A stretch of 64,000 nt of DNA, from the NCBI GenBank assembly GCA_049965795.1, contig JBMFVW010000002.1:40272-104271 (forward strand), in the 5' to 3' direction. The notes under the pieces were generated by a model. It made no database searches, was not told the origin of the DNA, and saw only the letters and a list, made by a program, of their open reading frames with translations. Source of the stretch: Acidulodesulfobacterium_A sp049965795. Its GTDB lineage: Bacteria; SZUA-79; Acidulodesulfobacterales; Acidulodesulfobacteraceae. The position numbers and the translations under genes were made by a program. Below, piece by piece: positions 49,954-58,872 of the stretch (its first letter is position 1; each line of letters begins with the position of its first letter).

Positions 49954-52476
49954 ATGAATAATAATTATATAAACTTTTACGATACCGAAAGTTTTGCGGA
50001 AAATTCGGGAAGCAATTCCGGCGAAACGTCTATGGCAAGAGGGGAAAGCATTGAACAGCACGAACTTCCGGACGAAATTCAACTGCCGGAAGTAATTCCG
50101 CTTTTGCCGGTAAGAGATATAGTTCTTTTTCCGTTTATGATTATTCCTCTTTTCGTCGGAAGAGAAGCATCCATAAAAGCGGTAGATGAAGCTCTTTCAA
50201 AAGATAGGCTTATATTGCTGTCCGCGCAAAGAGACATTATCGTCGAAGAACCGTCCCAGAACGATATTTACGACGTAGGCGTAGTCGCAATGATTATGAA
50301 AATGCTCAAGCTCCCCGACGGAAGGGTTAAAATTTTAGTCCAGGGACTGCTTAAGGCAAGAATAGAAACGTTTGTCCAGATAAAGCCTTTTTATTTAGTA
50401 AAAGCTTCTAAAATAAAAGAAGAACCGGTAACGGAAATTACTCCCGCCGTGGATGCCTTAATGAGAAACGTCAAAGAACAGCTTGAAAAATATGTTTCGC
50501 TCGGCAGACTTCCGTCGCAGGATATTTTAATTATACTCGAAAATATTAATAATCCGGGAAGATTAGCCGATATAGTAGCATCCAATATGGGCTTAAAAAT
50601 AGAAGAATCCCAGAAAATATTGGAAGATACCAATCAGATTGAAAGGCTTAAAAAAGTTAACGATATTCTTGCAAGAGAAATAGAAATTCTTTCAATGCAG
50701 GCTAAAATACAGTCTCAGGCAAAAGAAGAAATGACCAAAACCCAGAGAGACTATTTCTTAAGGGAGCAGCTTAGGCAGATAAAGCAGGAACTGGGCGAAA
50801 CGGACGAAAAATCACAGGAAATCAACGAACTGCAGGAAAAAATTAAAGCGGCTAAAATGCCTGCCGAAGTTTTAAAAGAAGCCGAAAAACAGCTGACAAG
50901 ATTAGAATCTATGCATCAGGATGCGGCGGAGGCCTCTACTATTAAAACGTATTTAGAATGGCTTTGCGATATTCCGTGGTCCAAAAAAACAAAAGACAAT
51001 CTCGATATTAAAACGGCAAGGGAGATTTTAGACGAAGACCATTACGACTTAGAAAAAATAAAAGACAGAATCCTTGAATATTTAAGCGTAAGAAAACTTA
51101 ACAAAAAAATGAAAGGTCCAATACTTTGCTTTATAGGACCTCCCGGCGTAGGCAAAACTTCTCTCGGAAAATCTATAGCAAAAGCGATGAATAGAAAATT
51201 CGTCAGAATATCATTGGGCGGCGTACATGACGAAGCCGAAATAAGAGGACACAGAAGAACATACGTAGGAGCGCTTCCCGGAAGAATAATCCAGGGAATC
51301 AAACAGGCGGGAACCAATAATCCGGTATTTATGATAGACGAAATAGACAAAGTCGGCACGGATTTTAGGGGCGACCCGTCTTCGGCTCTTTTAGAAGTAT
51401 TGGATCCGGAACAGAATTCCAGTTTCTCAGACCACTATTTAAATGTTCCTTTCGATTTGTCTAACGTTATGTTTGTTGCAACAGCCAATGTTGCCGACAC
51501 TATACCTTCTCCTTTAAGGGACAGAATGGAAATTATAAATCTTTCCGGCTACACTCAGGAAGAAAAGGAAAAGATAGCGGAAAAATATCTTATACCGAGA
51601 CAGATTAAAGAAAACGGTTTAAAAAAAGAATATATAGAAATTAAACAGAGCGCCTTAAGAACTATTATTGCAGGGTACACGCGCGAGGCGGGTTTAAGAA
51701 ACTTAGAAAGGGAAATCGGCACTGTATGCCGCAAAGTAGCGAGAAATATCGCCGAAAATAAAATAAAAAAATATATTATAACGGATAAAAATATACATAA
51801 ATATCTCGGCGTAATTAAAATACTCCCCGACGAAGAAAGACAGAGGGACGAAATAGGTGTAGCTACCGGACTTGCATGGACTCCTTACGGCGGCGAAGTG
51901 CTTTACATAGAAACGATATTAGTTAAAGGAAAAGGCGGGGTTTCGCTTACCGGACAGCTCGGCGACGTCATGAAAGAATCGGCGCATGCCGCAGTCAGCT
52001 ACGCCAGGTCTAAAGCCGACGAGTTAGGAATTAAAACCGATACTTTCGAAAAACACGATATACATATCCACATACCGGAAGGGGCTATCCCGAAAGACGG
52101 TCCGTCCGCAGGCATTACCATGGCGACGTCTTTAATATCGGCAGTACTTAAAAAACCGGTAAGAAAAGATATCGCAATGACGGGCGAAATTACGCTTAGA
52201 GGCAACGTTCTGCCTATCGGCGGATTAAAAGAAAAATCGTTAGCCGCTTTAAGGGCAGGAATAAAAACAATTCTTATACCGGAAAGAAATAAAAAAGATT
52301 TGGAAGATATTTCGCAATTAGTTAAGAAAAATCTTAAATTTATTCCTGTTAAACATATGGACGAAGTTATTAAATATGCAATAATTGATATAGATTCCAA
52401 TAATACTTCAAATTCAAAAACTTCGTCAAAAACAAATACTTACAAAAAAAAGGGTGATAAAAAAAGAAAAGTTTAA
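49954..52476 (+). CDS. lon: Lon, ATP-dependent serine protease
   Basis: 840 residues: Lon substrate-binding N-domain (from about residue 45, IPLLPVRDIVLFPFMIIPLF), a coiled-coil stretch (about 255-310), AAA+ ATPase with Walker A GPPGVGKTS and Walker B VFMIDEIDKVG, and the proteolytic domain with the Ser718 (KDGPSAGI)/Lys761 (GGLKEK) dyad. A 40-residue acidic, Ser/Glu-rich N-terminal extension and a Lys/Ser/Asn-rich tail exceed the usual length of about 800. Shine-Dalgarno AGGAG eight bases before ATG supports the long start. It overlaps thiL by 23 bases. Confidence 0.97.
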   Translation: MNNNYINFYDTESFAENSGSNSGETSMARGESIEQHELPDEIQLPEVIPLLPVRDIVLFPFMIIPLFVGREASIKAVDEALSKDRLILLSAQRDIIVEEPSQNDIYDVGVVAMIMKMLKLPDGRVKILVQGLLKARIETFVQIKPFYLVKASKIKEEPVTEITPAVDALMRNVKEQLEKYVSLGRLPSQDILIILENINNPGRLADIVASNMGLKIEESQKILEDTNQIERLKKVNDILAREIEILSMQAKIQSQAKEEMTKTQRDYFLREQLRQIKQELGETDEKSQEINELQEKIKAAKMPAEVLKEAEKQLTRLESMHQDAAEASTIKTYLEWLCDIPWSKKTKDNLDIKTAREILDEDHYDLEKIKDRILEYLSVRKLNKKMKGPILCFIGPPGVGKTSLGKSIAKAMNRKFVRISLGGVHDEAEIRGHRRTYVGALPGRIIQGIKQAGTNNPVFMIDEIDKVGTDFRGDPSSALLEVLDPEQNSSFSDHYLNVPFDLSNVMFVATANVADTIPSPLRDRMEIINLSGYTQEEKEKIAEKYLIPRQIKENGLKKEYIEIKQSALRTIIAGYTREAGLRNLEREIGTVCRKVARNIAENKIKKYIITDKNIHKYLGVIKILPDEERQRDEIGVATGLAWTPYGGEVLYIETILVKGKGGVSLTGQLGDVMKESAHAAVSYARSKADELGIKTDTFEKHDIHIHIPEGAIPKDGPSAGITMATSLISAVLKKPVRKDIAMTGEITLRGNVLPIGGLKEKSLAALRAGIKTILIPERNKKDLEDISQLVKKNLKFIPVKHMDEVIKYAIIDIDSNNTSNSKTSSKTNTYKKKGDKKRKV

Positions 52477-53488
52477 TGAGTCGGAATTAATAAAATATAT
52501 AGAAAAAGCCAGCTTAGAAACTCAAAATTTTAATAAAAATTTAATAGTAGAATCTATCGGGGACGATTGCGCCGTTATAGAAGATAAAAAGAAAATTCTT
52601 CTAAGTTCGGACAATATTACGGAAAACGTTCATTTCAGTTTGGATTTGTATGATTTTCAAGAAATAGGCAAAAAATCTCTTCTTGTAAATCTTAGCGATA
52701 TCGCTGCTATGGGCGGAATTCCCCGATTGTTTCTTCTGTCCCTTTTTATTCCTCCATATTTATGCACGTCAGATATTAAATCTCTTATTAAAGGCGTTAT
52801 AGAAGAAGCAAAAAAATATAGGGTATCCCTGATAGGCGGAAATATTTCCTCTGCTTCCGAACTTTCCGTATCTATAACGATTATAGGCGACTGCGAAAGC
52901 GCAGGCATTAAAAGATTCGGCTCTAAAAGAGGGGACGCGGTATATGTATCCGGAGAGATAGGAAACTCATGGATGGCTTTTTATCTTAATTCCAATAAAG
53001 ATTATATATTTAAAAACAAACCGGGGTTTAAAGCACCGGATAAAAAATTAATAACTGATTTTATAAATAAATATAAACTTCCTAAACCGAGAATAAATTT
53101 AGGCAGAAAATTATATATAAAAAAACTTGCCGGCTCTTTAACCGATATAAGCGACGGGATTTACAAAGATATTTTTAACGTCGCGGGGAAAGGCTGCGGC
53201 TGCCGTATAAACGCCGAAGATATACCGGTAAACGAAGAACTTAAAAAAATAGCCGGCATTTTAAACTTAAAAAACTATATGGACGATATAATTTCTTTCG
53301 GCGAAGATTATGAACTTCTATGGACTTTCGGCAGGGAATACACCGCTGACGAAATTTCGGAACTTGAAGATTCATGCGGAACTAACATAAAAAAGATAGG
53401 TTATATAGACGAAAAAAACTCAAAACTTACCTTAATAAAAGACGGTAAGGTTTTCAACCCCGAAAATCATACCTTCAGACATCTATAA
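52454..53488 (+). CDS. thiL: Thiamine-monophosphate kinase
   Basis: 344 residues of the PurM/ThiL fold: SIGDDCAVIEDKKKILLSSD near the N-terminus, VNLSDIAAMGGIPRLFLLSL, SLIGGNISSASELSVSITII, and LTDISDGIYKDIF. It phosphorylates thiamine phosphate to the active diphosphate. The start is the GTG at 52454, inside the end of lon (23-base overlap); the ATG at 52476 is out of frame. Coupled to lon and followed 6 bases later by the CorC-like gene. Confidence 0.93.
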   Translation: MIKKEKFNESELIKYIEKASLETQNFNKNLIVESIGDDCAVIEDKKKILLSSDNITENVHFSLDLYDFQEIGKKSLLVNLSDIAAMGGIPRLFLLSLFIPPYLCTSDIKSLIKGVIEEAKKYRVSLIGGNISSASELSVSITIIGDCESAGIKRFGSKRGDAVYVSGEIGNSWMAFYLNSNKDYIFKNKPGFKAPDKKLITDFINKYKLPKPRINLGRKLYIKKLAGSLTDISDGIYKDIFNVAGKGCGCRINAEDIPVNEELKKIAGILNLKNYMDDIISFGEDYELLWTFGREYTADEISELEDSCGTNIKKIGYIDEKNSKLTLIKDGKVFNPENHTFRHL

Positions 53489-53494
53489 TAAATA

Positions 53495-54466
53495 ATGGAT
53501 TTATTACTTTTTTTATTTTTATTCATTTTATTTCTGGCTATATCTTCGGTTTTTTCAATTTCGGAGTCGTCGATATTTTCTCTTAATCAAACCGATATCG
53601 ACGAATTGAATTTAAGAAAAAAAAACAAGGTTATATTTTTGATAAGAAATTCGTCTATATTTTTGGTAATTATCCTTATCGGAAATATGACCGCAAACGT
53701 TATAACCGCAAGTATAGGATCTATAATTTTAAATACTTATTTTAAAAATATACCGGTAATTTATTCGATTATTTTTATATCGCTGATACTGATTATTATC
53801 GCCGAAATAATTCCAAAGATAGTAGCGCTAAAAAAACCGATAGAACTTTCCCTGTTTGTTTCCGAGATATTTTACGGAGCAGTCTATTTTGCCGGTTCGT
53901 TTATACAAAAAACCGGCCTTAAGGGTAAAAGACTTCAGCTTAAAAAAGAAGAATCCATATCTAACGAAGAGCTGAGAACTATCATTGAAATCGGCAGAAA
54001 CGAGGGGGAAATTAAAGAGAAAGAATACGAATTCATCAAAAACTTTCTTAAACTTTCTTACTTGAAAGCATCTAATATTATGACTAAAAAAGATGCCGTG
54101 TTTGAGTTGGATGTCGGAACTCCGGTATCCGCCGCCGTAGAATTGATAGAATCTTATCATTTTTCAAGAATTCCTATATATTTTAGGGAAAAAGACAATA
54201 TAATAGGGATAATTTTATCAAAAAACATACTCTCAAAAGTATATAATAAGAGCGAAGCAAAGAGAACCCTTAATTCATTTATGATTAAACCTTATTTTAT
54301 TCCCGGATCTAAAAATGCGCTGGAGCTTTTCAGGGAACTGCAGAAGAAAAAAATCCATATGGCTGTTATAGTCGATGAATACGGAAAAATGAAAGGTATA
54401 ATAACAATGGAAGACCTGCTGGAAGAAATTTTCGGCGAAATAGAGGACGAATATGACGTTCAGTAA
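53495..54466 (+). CDS. CorC/HlyC-family membrane protein (CNNM + CBS pair)
   Basis: 323 residues: an N-terminal DUF21/CNNM membrane domain with three or four helices (FLFLFILFLAISSVFSISESS; NSSIFLVIILIGNMTANVITAS), then two CBS domains (about 190-320) ending MEDLLEEIFGEIEDEYD. The C-terminal CorC_HlyC domain of the usual family member is missing. These proteins are linked to Mg2+ or Co2+ efflux. The next gene overlaps by 14 bases and is a full-length paralogue, so the two may form a heteromeric transporter. Confidence 0.85.
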   Translation: MDLLLFLFLFILFLAISSVFSISESSIFSLNQTDIDELNLRKKNKVIFLIRNSSIFLVIILIGNMTANVITASIGSIILNTYFKNIPVIYSIIFISLILIIIAEIIPKIVALKKPIELSLFVSEIFYGAVYFAGSFIQKTGLKGKRLQLKKEESISNEELRTIIEIGRNEGEIKEKEYEFIKNFLKLSYLKASNIMTKKDAVFELDVGTPVSAAVELIESYHFSRIPIYFREKDNIIGIILSKNILSKVYNKSEAKRTLNSFMIKPYFIPGSKNALELFRELQKKKIHMAVIVDEYGKMKGIITMEDLLEEIFGEIEDEYDVQ

Positions 54467-55709
54467 TATTATCGGCAGTGCTTATATTTATATAGCAATT
54501 ATTATCGGCGCAATAATTTTTGAAGGTTTTTTTGCAGGCTCGGAAATCGGCATTATAAGCTACGATAAAATAAAGATTAAGCATAAAGAAGCCGGCGGAA
54601 ACAAGCTCGCTAAATTTCTGCTTGCGATGACCAGAAAACCTGAAAGCACTTTTTCCACGTCTTTAATAGGAAATAATTTTGCATATACTACGGCTACTAT
54701 TCTTGCTACATCTATAATTTACGTTTATGCCAAGTCTTACACTCCTATTATAGTCGCAGTTATTCTTACGCCTGTTATGGTTATTTTCGGCGAAATTATT
54801 CCTAAAATGATATACAGGCGGCATGCAAACAGCCTCATGCTTAAAAGCATTCCGTTTATAGCGTTTTTCTCGTTAATATTTTTTCCGATTAACATAATTT
54901 TTATAGGTTTTTCAAAAATTTTAAATTTAATCTTTAAAAGTAAGTCCAAAAACGTTTTTCTAACGAAAGACGAACTTATAAAAGTTCTTACGATAAGCGG
55001 AAATATCGAAGAATTTAAGGAATACGACAAAAAAATAATAAAAAGGATATTCGAGTTCGGGGGAAAAACGGCAAAGGACGTTATGATTCCGCTAATAAAC
55101 GTTATAGCCCTTAACGAAAACGACGGCATAGACAAAGCAAGGCAGATTTTTGCGGACACCAGCTATTCCAGGATTCCCGTTTATTCGGAACGCATCGATA
55201 ATATTTCAAGTTTAGCTTTTGCTTTCGACATATTTAATCCTAAAAATGCAGAAAAAGTCGTAGGCGAGATTGCCAAACCGGTTTTATTTATTCCAGAAAC
55301 ACTGAAGATAACAAATATAATGCTTAAAATGCAAAAAAGCCGTCAGCAGATGGTCGTAGTGGTGGACGAGTACGGAGGCGCCTCCGGAATAATTACTTTT
55401 GAAGATATTCTTGAAGAAATCGTCGGCGAAATAAGGGACGAAACCGACGAAGAAGTAGCGATGTATAAAAAAATAGGCAAAAATACCTACCTGATAAATG
55501 CGCGCTTAACTTTAGACGAATTATCGGAGCTTTTTAACTTAAACGTCTTAAACAATGAAGAAGCGGAATATGAAACAGTATCAGGCTTGATAATGGACAG
55601 GCTTGGACGCATACCCGTTTCCGGCGAAAAATTTACAATAGACAACATAAATTTTACGGTTTCCAAATCAACGAGCAAATCAATAAAAGAAGTGATAATA
55701 AGTTTCTAA
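54453..55709 (+). CDS. CorC/HlyC-family membrane protein, full length
   Basis: 418 residues: CNNM membrane domain (about 10-190) with GNNFAYTTATILATSI and FGEIIPKMIYRR, a CBS pair (about 205-335, containing VVVVDEYGGASGIITFEDILEEIVGEI) and the C-terminal CorC_HlyC domain (about 345-418). Putative divalent-cation exporter. Adjacent shorter paralogue upstream, a tandem arrangement seen in other anaerobes. The REP-like palindrome after the stop probably terminates this operon. Confidence 0.88.
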   Translation: MTFSNIIGSAYIYIAIIIGAIIFEGFFAGSEIGIISYDKIKIKHKEAGGNKLAKFLLAMTRKPESTFSTSLIGNNFAYTTATILATSIIYVYAKSYTPIIVAVILTPVMVIFGEIIPKMIYRRHANSLMLKSIPFIAFFSLIFFPINIIFIGFSKILNLIFKSKSKNVFLTKDELIKVLTISGNIEEFKEYDKKIIKRIFEFGGKTAKDVMIPLINVIALNENDGIDKARQIFADTSYSRIPVYSERIDNISSLAFAFDIFNPKNAEKVVGEIAKPVLFIPETLKITNIMLKMQKSRQQMVVVVDEYGGASGIITFEDILEEIVGEIRDETDEEVAMYKKIGKNTYLINARLTLDELSELFNLNVLNNEEAEYETVSGLIMDRLGRIPVSGEKFTIDNINFTVSKSTSKSIKEVIISF

Positions 55710-55720
55710 TTTTAATATCC

Positions 55721-55758
55721 AATTTGAGACGGGGACAGAATTGAATTCTGTCCCCGTA
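55721..55758. repeat. REP-like palindrome, GGGGACAGAATT family (second copy)
   Basis: AATTTGAGACGGGGACAG then AATTGAATTCTGTCCCCGT: a near-perfect palindrome (GGGGACAGAATT/AATTCTGTCCCC) closely matching the copy at 20301-20338. It sits between convergent corC and trxA and may terminate both. AATCTGACACCTTTT at 55780-55794, just after it, belongs to the GGTGTCAGAT family. Confidence 0.78.
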
Positions 55759-55810
55759 CTTATTGTCCTCGTACTTAGGTAATCTGACACCTTTTCTTTA
55801 GATTTTTTTC

Positions 55811-56146
55811 TTAATTTCCGATAACTTTATCTATCATCTGCTTGAAAGAGCCTTTAGGAGCTGCCCCGACTATCTGGTCGGCTATCTGACCTTTATTAAA
55901 CAGGATAACGGTCGGTATTCCTCTTATTCCGTATTTGCCTGGAATAACCTGATTTTCATCGACGTTAACTTTACCTACTTTAATTTTTCCGTCGTAATCG
56001 GAAGCTATTTCGTCTATAACAGGCGCTACTGCTCTGCAGGGTGCACACCATACAGCCCAAAAATCAACAAGCACCGGTTTATCTGATTTTAAAACTTCCG
56101 AATCAAAATTTGAATCGGTAAAAGCCAAAACTTTTTCTGAAGACAT
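55811..56146 (-). CDS. trxA: Thioredoxin
   Basis: 111-residue cytoplasmic thioredoxin: LVDFWAVWCAPCRAVAPVIDEIA. The active site is WCAPC rather than WCGPC, a change that usually alters redox potential somewhat. cis-Pro lies in YGIRGIPTVILF. Donates electrons to ribonucleotide reductase, PAPS/APS-type enzymes or other targets. Transcribed toward the corC genes and separated from mrp by 31 bases, probably one unit with it. Confidence 0.95.
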   Translation of the reverse strand: MSSEKVLAFTDSNFDSEVLKSDKPVLVDFWAVWCAPCRAVAPVIDEIASDYDGKIKVGKVNVDENQVIPGKYGIRGIPTVILFNKGQIADQIVGAAPKGSFKQMIDKVIGN

Positions 56147-56177
56147 TTAGTAAATCCTCCTTAATAGATTTATTTTT

Positions 56178-57152
56178 TTATGCAACGACTCTCTGTTCTG
56201 CCCTTAAAACCAATGAATCGGATATCTTGTTAAACACGCTCTGAACTTCGGGATGAATATCTTTCGTCATTATAGGTTCTCCTTTGTCCGAAAGTTCGCA
56301 GATTTCTTCTACTATCGGTATTTCTCCGAGAAAATTCACGCCGAGTTTTTCTGCGGCCGCTTTAGCTCCGCCGTGTTTAAATATATCGGAACGTTTATTG
56401 CAGTGGGGACATATGAAATAGCTCATATTTTCAACTAATCCAAAAACGGGAACGTTGACTTTATCGAACATTGCAAGCGCTTTCTTTGCGTCGATAAGGG
56501 AAATATCCTGCGGAGTCGAAACCACTATTGCAAAATTTATAGGAACTGTTTGCACTAAAGTAAGCTGAATATCGCCCGTACCGGGGGGGAGATCAACTAC
56601 CAGGAAATCGATTTCTCCCCATTCGACGTCTTTTAAAAACTGCGTTATAACCTGCATTACTACCGGACCTCTCCATATAGCCGGAGCGTCTTCCGGAATT
56701 AAAAATCCTAAAGACATCAGCTTAATTCCAAATTTTTCAAGAGGCACGATTTTATTGCTGGAAGTAATGTCCGGTCTTTTATTTATTCCCATCATCATAG
56801 GAATACTCGGACCGTAAAGGTCTGCGTCTAATAGTCCGACTTTTTTACCCTGCTTTGCAAGCGTTATCGCCAAATTTACGCTAAAAGTAGATTTGCCGAC
56901 GCCGCCTTTTCCGCTTGCGACCGCTATGATATTTTTAACTCCGCCGATAGGCGACTGGTCGTCGAAGGGATTTTTGCTTTCATGCCCGTGTCCGCCGCCG
57001 CATCCGCAGGAAGAACCCTCTTCTTCGTCTCCTCCTCCGCATCCGCAGGAATCTCCGTCATCGTCGCCGCTTCCGCAACCGCAGGAATCTGCACCTTCTT
57101 CGTAATAATCTTTATTCCCGTCCATTTCGTCGTCTCTGTATTCGTTGTTCAT
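56178..57152 (-). CDS. Mrp/NBP35-type iron-sulfur carrier ATPase with SCGCG-repeat N-terminus
   Basis: 324 residues. Core P-loop GKGGVGKST at 81-89, the switch region VVDLPPGTGD, and the cluster-binding CPHC (248-251) place it in the Mrp/ApbC/NBP35 family that assembles and delivers [4Fe-4S] clusters. The first 60 residues are unusual: three SCGCG motifs (23-27, 35-39, 48-52) separated by acidic Gly/Asp/Glu linkers, then a HGHE stretch. Six cysteines there could hold an additional cluster or a metal. A heavy user of Fe-S proteins such as this sulfate reducer would need such a carrier. Core assignment firm, N-terminal function unknown. Confidence 0.92.
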   Translation of the reverse strand: MNNEYRDDEMDGNKDYYEEGADSCGCGSGDDDGDSCGCGGGDEEEGSSCGCGGGHGHESKNPFDDQSPIGGVKNIIAVASGKGGVGKSTFSVNLAITLAKQGKKVGLLDADLYGPSIPMMMGINKRPDITSSNKIVPLEKFGIKLMSLGFLIPEDAPAIWRGPVVMQVITQFLKDVEWGEIDFLVVDLPPGTGDIQLTLVQTVPINFAIVVSTPQDISLIDAKKALAMFDKVNVPVFGLVENMSYFICPHCNKRSDIFKHGGAKAAAEKLGVNFLGEIPIVEEICELSDKGEPIMTKDIHPEVQSVFNKISDSLVLRAEQRVVA

Positions 57153-57357
57153 AAATAACCTCTCTTGTTTAATTAATTAATTTATATTTTTTATATTGTT
57201 GGCATATTATTTAAATCTTAACCTTTTGCTTTTAAATCTCTAAATGTGCTTTAGCTTTAGATATTATATAAATATTTATATATCTATATAATATTATTTA
57301 TGATATCATATTTTTTAAGAATTTTCAATAAATCCATAAATATTTTCTATTGCAGGA

Positions 57358-58698
57358 TTAAGGTCTGAAAGCATCCATAAAAGCGCTGACCGAAAATTCG
57401 GCTTTTCCTGCTCCGGCTTCGCCGTAGCCTTCGGGAATAGGCAGACCATACTTGTAATGCAGTTCGTGCCATTTCAGCAGCAGTTTTACGTAATATTCCA
57501 AAGGTGCCGCGGTATTTCCCATTTTTCCCAGCTTGCTTGTTTTTTCCGGACACCACGTAGTGTATCTCGGTATTACTCCTTTCGACATAAAAAAATCCAG
57601 CCCTTCTGCAGTCGAATCAACGGCCTTGTCGATATCGGCAAAACCGTAAGGCTTAGAAAGTTCGACTCCTGCTACGAAATTGGGTATAACTTTATATTCT
57701 CCGAATACCGATACGGCATCCACTATCCTGTTTATCCACTCGTCCCTCCCGATAAATTTAGATTTTCCGGGACATATTTTATCGAAAATATTTTTATCCC
57801 ATACTTCAAAATTTGTATGATATATATAGGCTCCTGCGGTTTTAAGGCGCATTAAATTTTCTTTGGTATGCGCCTGAACTACGACTTTGCTGATCCATCT
57901 GCCTTTAAACTTATCCTCTATGGCCTCAAGAAATCGTACGTAAAAATCTATTTCCGTATCGCCTTTAAATTTAATTTCATCTATAATGCTTCCGCCTGTA
58001 AGGGTATATGCGCCGGCATTCGAGTCGCCCGCTTCCGATATAACTGTCAGCGCGCTTAAAATATCTTCAACGGATTTTACGGCGGAATAATTTTTATTGG
58101 ATTTTTTCTGGTTTAAATAGTTAGAATTCATATCGCAAAAAGCACATTCGTTTCCATCTTCAAAATACTGGCACATCCTGAATACCGCAAGATAAATCAA
58201 ATATCCCCATTCTATGGTAGGCGCAACATCCCGGACCGATTTTCCCGATTCCGTTTTTTTTAGCATGTAGGACTTTTCCGGAGAAAACAGCACGTCTCCC
58301 ATATATTCAAGATTTCCGCTTTTTCCGTTTGCTTTATCTTTATCTTTATTTATATTTTTGTATAGCTTATAACTTTTAGACTCTTTATCGTAAAGCACGG
58401 AATACGGGGACGTTTTATTTATTCTGACGGATATAATAGTGCGCCTAAGATTATACGGTCCGTTAATCAGGGCTATTTCTTCCGGATACTTTTTATTAAT
58501 TACGTCTCCGTCGTTATCGACGTTAAAAGAAAAAATAAAATAAGATTTGCCGGAAAAGTTTTCTTCGGGATTTACCTCGCCGAAAGAAACTCCATGCCTT
58601 AATATATCTTCTTTTAGTATAGCTTCGGGATTTATATCGCGTCCGTATTTTTCAATAAAAAAATCAAGTTCGTCAACATATTCAGTATTTTTGCTCAT
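57358..58698 (-). CDS. Radical-SAM protein with CX8CX2C cluster motif
   Basis: 446 residues. A 160-residue N-terminal region without known motif precedes a radical-SAM-like domain with Cys176, Cys185 and Cys188 (MCQYFEDGNECAFCDMN), i.e. CX8CX2C instead of CX3CX2C. A glycine-rich SAM-contact-like segment (AYTLTGGSI) and a TIM-barrel pattern (YIYHTNFEVWDKNIFDKICP) support the fold. I cannot name the reaction; the segment from residue 270 onward resembles BioB/HmdB-type barrels. It stands alone, 205 bases before mrp. Confidence 0.7.
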   Translation of the reverse strand: MSKNTEYVDELDFFIEKYGRDINPEAILKEDILRHGVSFGEVNPEENFSGKSYFIFSFNVDNDGDVINKKYPEEIALINGPYNLRRTIISVRINKTSPYSVLYDKESKSYKLYKNINKDKDKANGKSGNLEYMGDVLFSPEKSYMLKKTESGKSVRDVAPTIEWGYLIYLAVFRMCQYFEDGNECAFCDMNSNYLNQKKSNKNYSAVKSVEDILSALTVISEAGDSNAGAYTLTGGSIIDEIKFKGDTEIDFYVRFLEAIEDKFKGRWISKVVVQAHTKENLMRLKTAGAYIYHTNFEVWDKNIFDKICPGKSKFIGRDEWINRIVDAVSVFGEYKVIPNFVAGVELSKPYGFADIDKAVDSTAEGLDFFMSKGVIPRYTTWCPEKTSKLGKMGNTAAPLEYYVKLLLKWHELHYKYGLPIPEGYGEAGAGKAEFSVSAFMDAFRP

Positions 58699-58872
58699 TT
58701 TTTTATTTTATTATATCCGTTAAAAAAATACAAATTTTTCTTTACATCGGTAAAAGAAAATATTATAATATACAAAAATATATGTAGTGCTAAATTATAC
58801 TTTAATAATTTAAGTATTTCTTAAATTTATAAAATTAATGCAATAACTATTTATAAAGGAGATTTAAATAAA

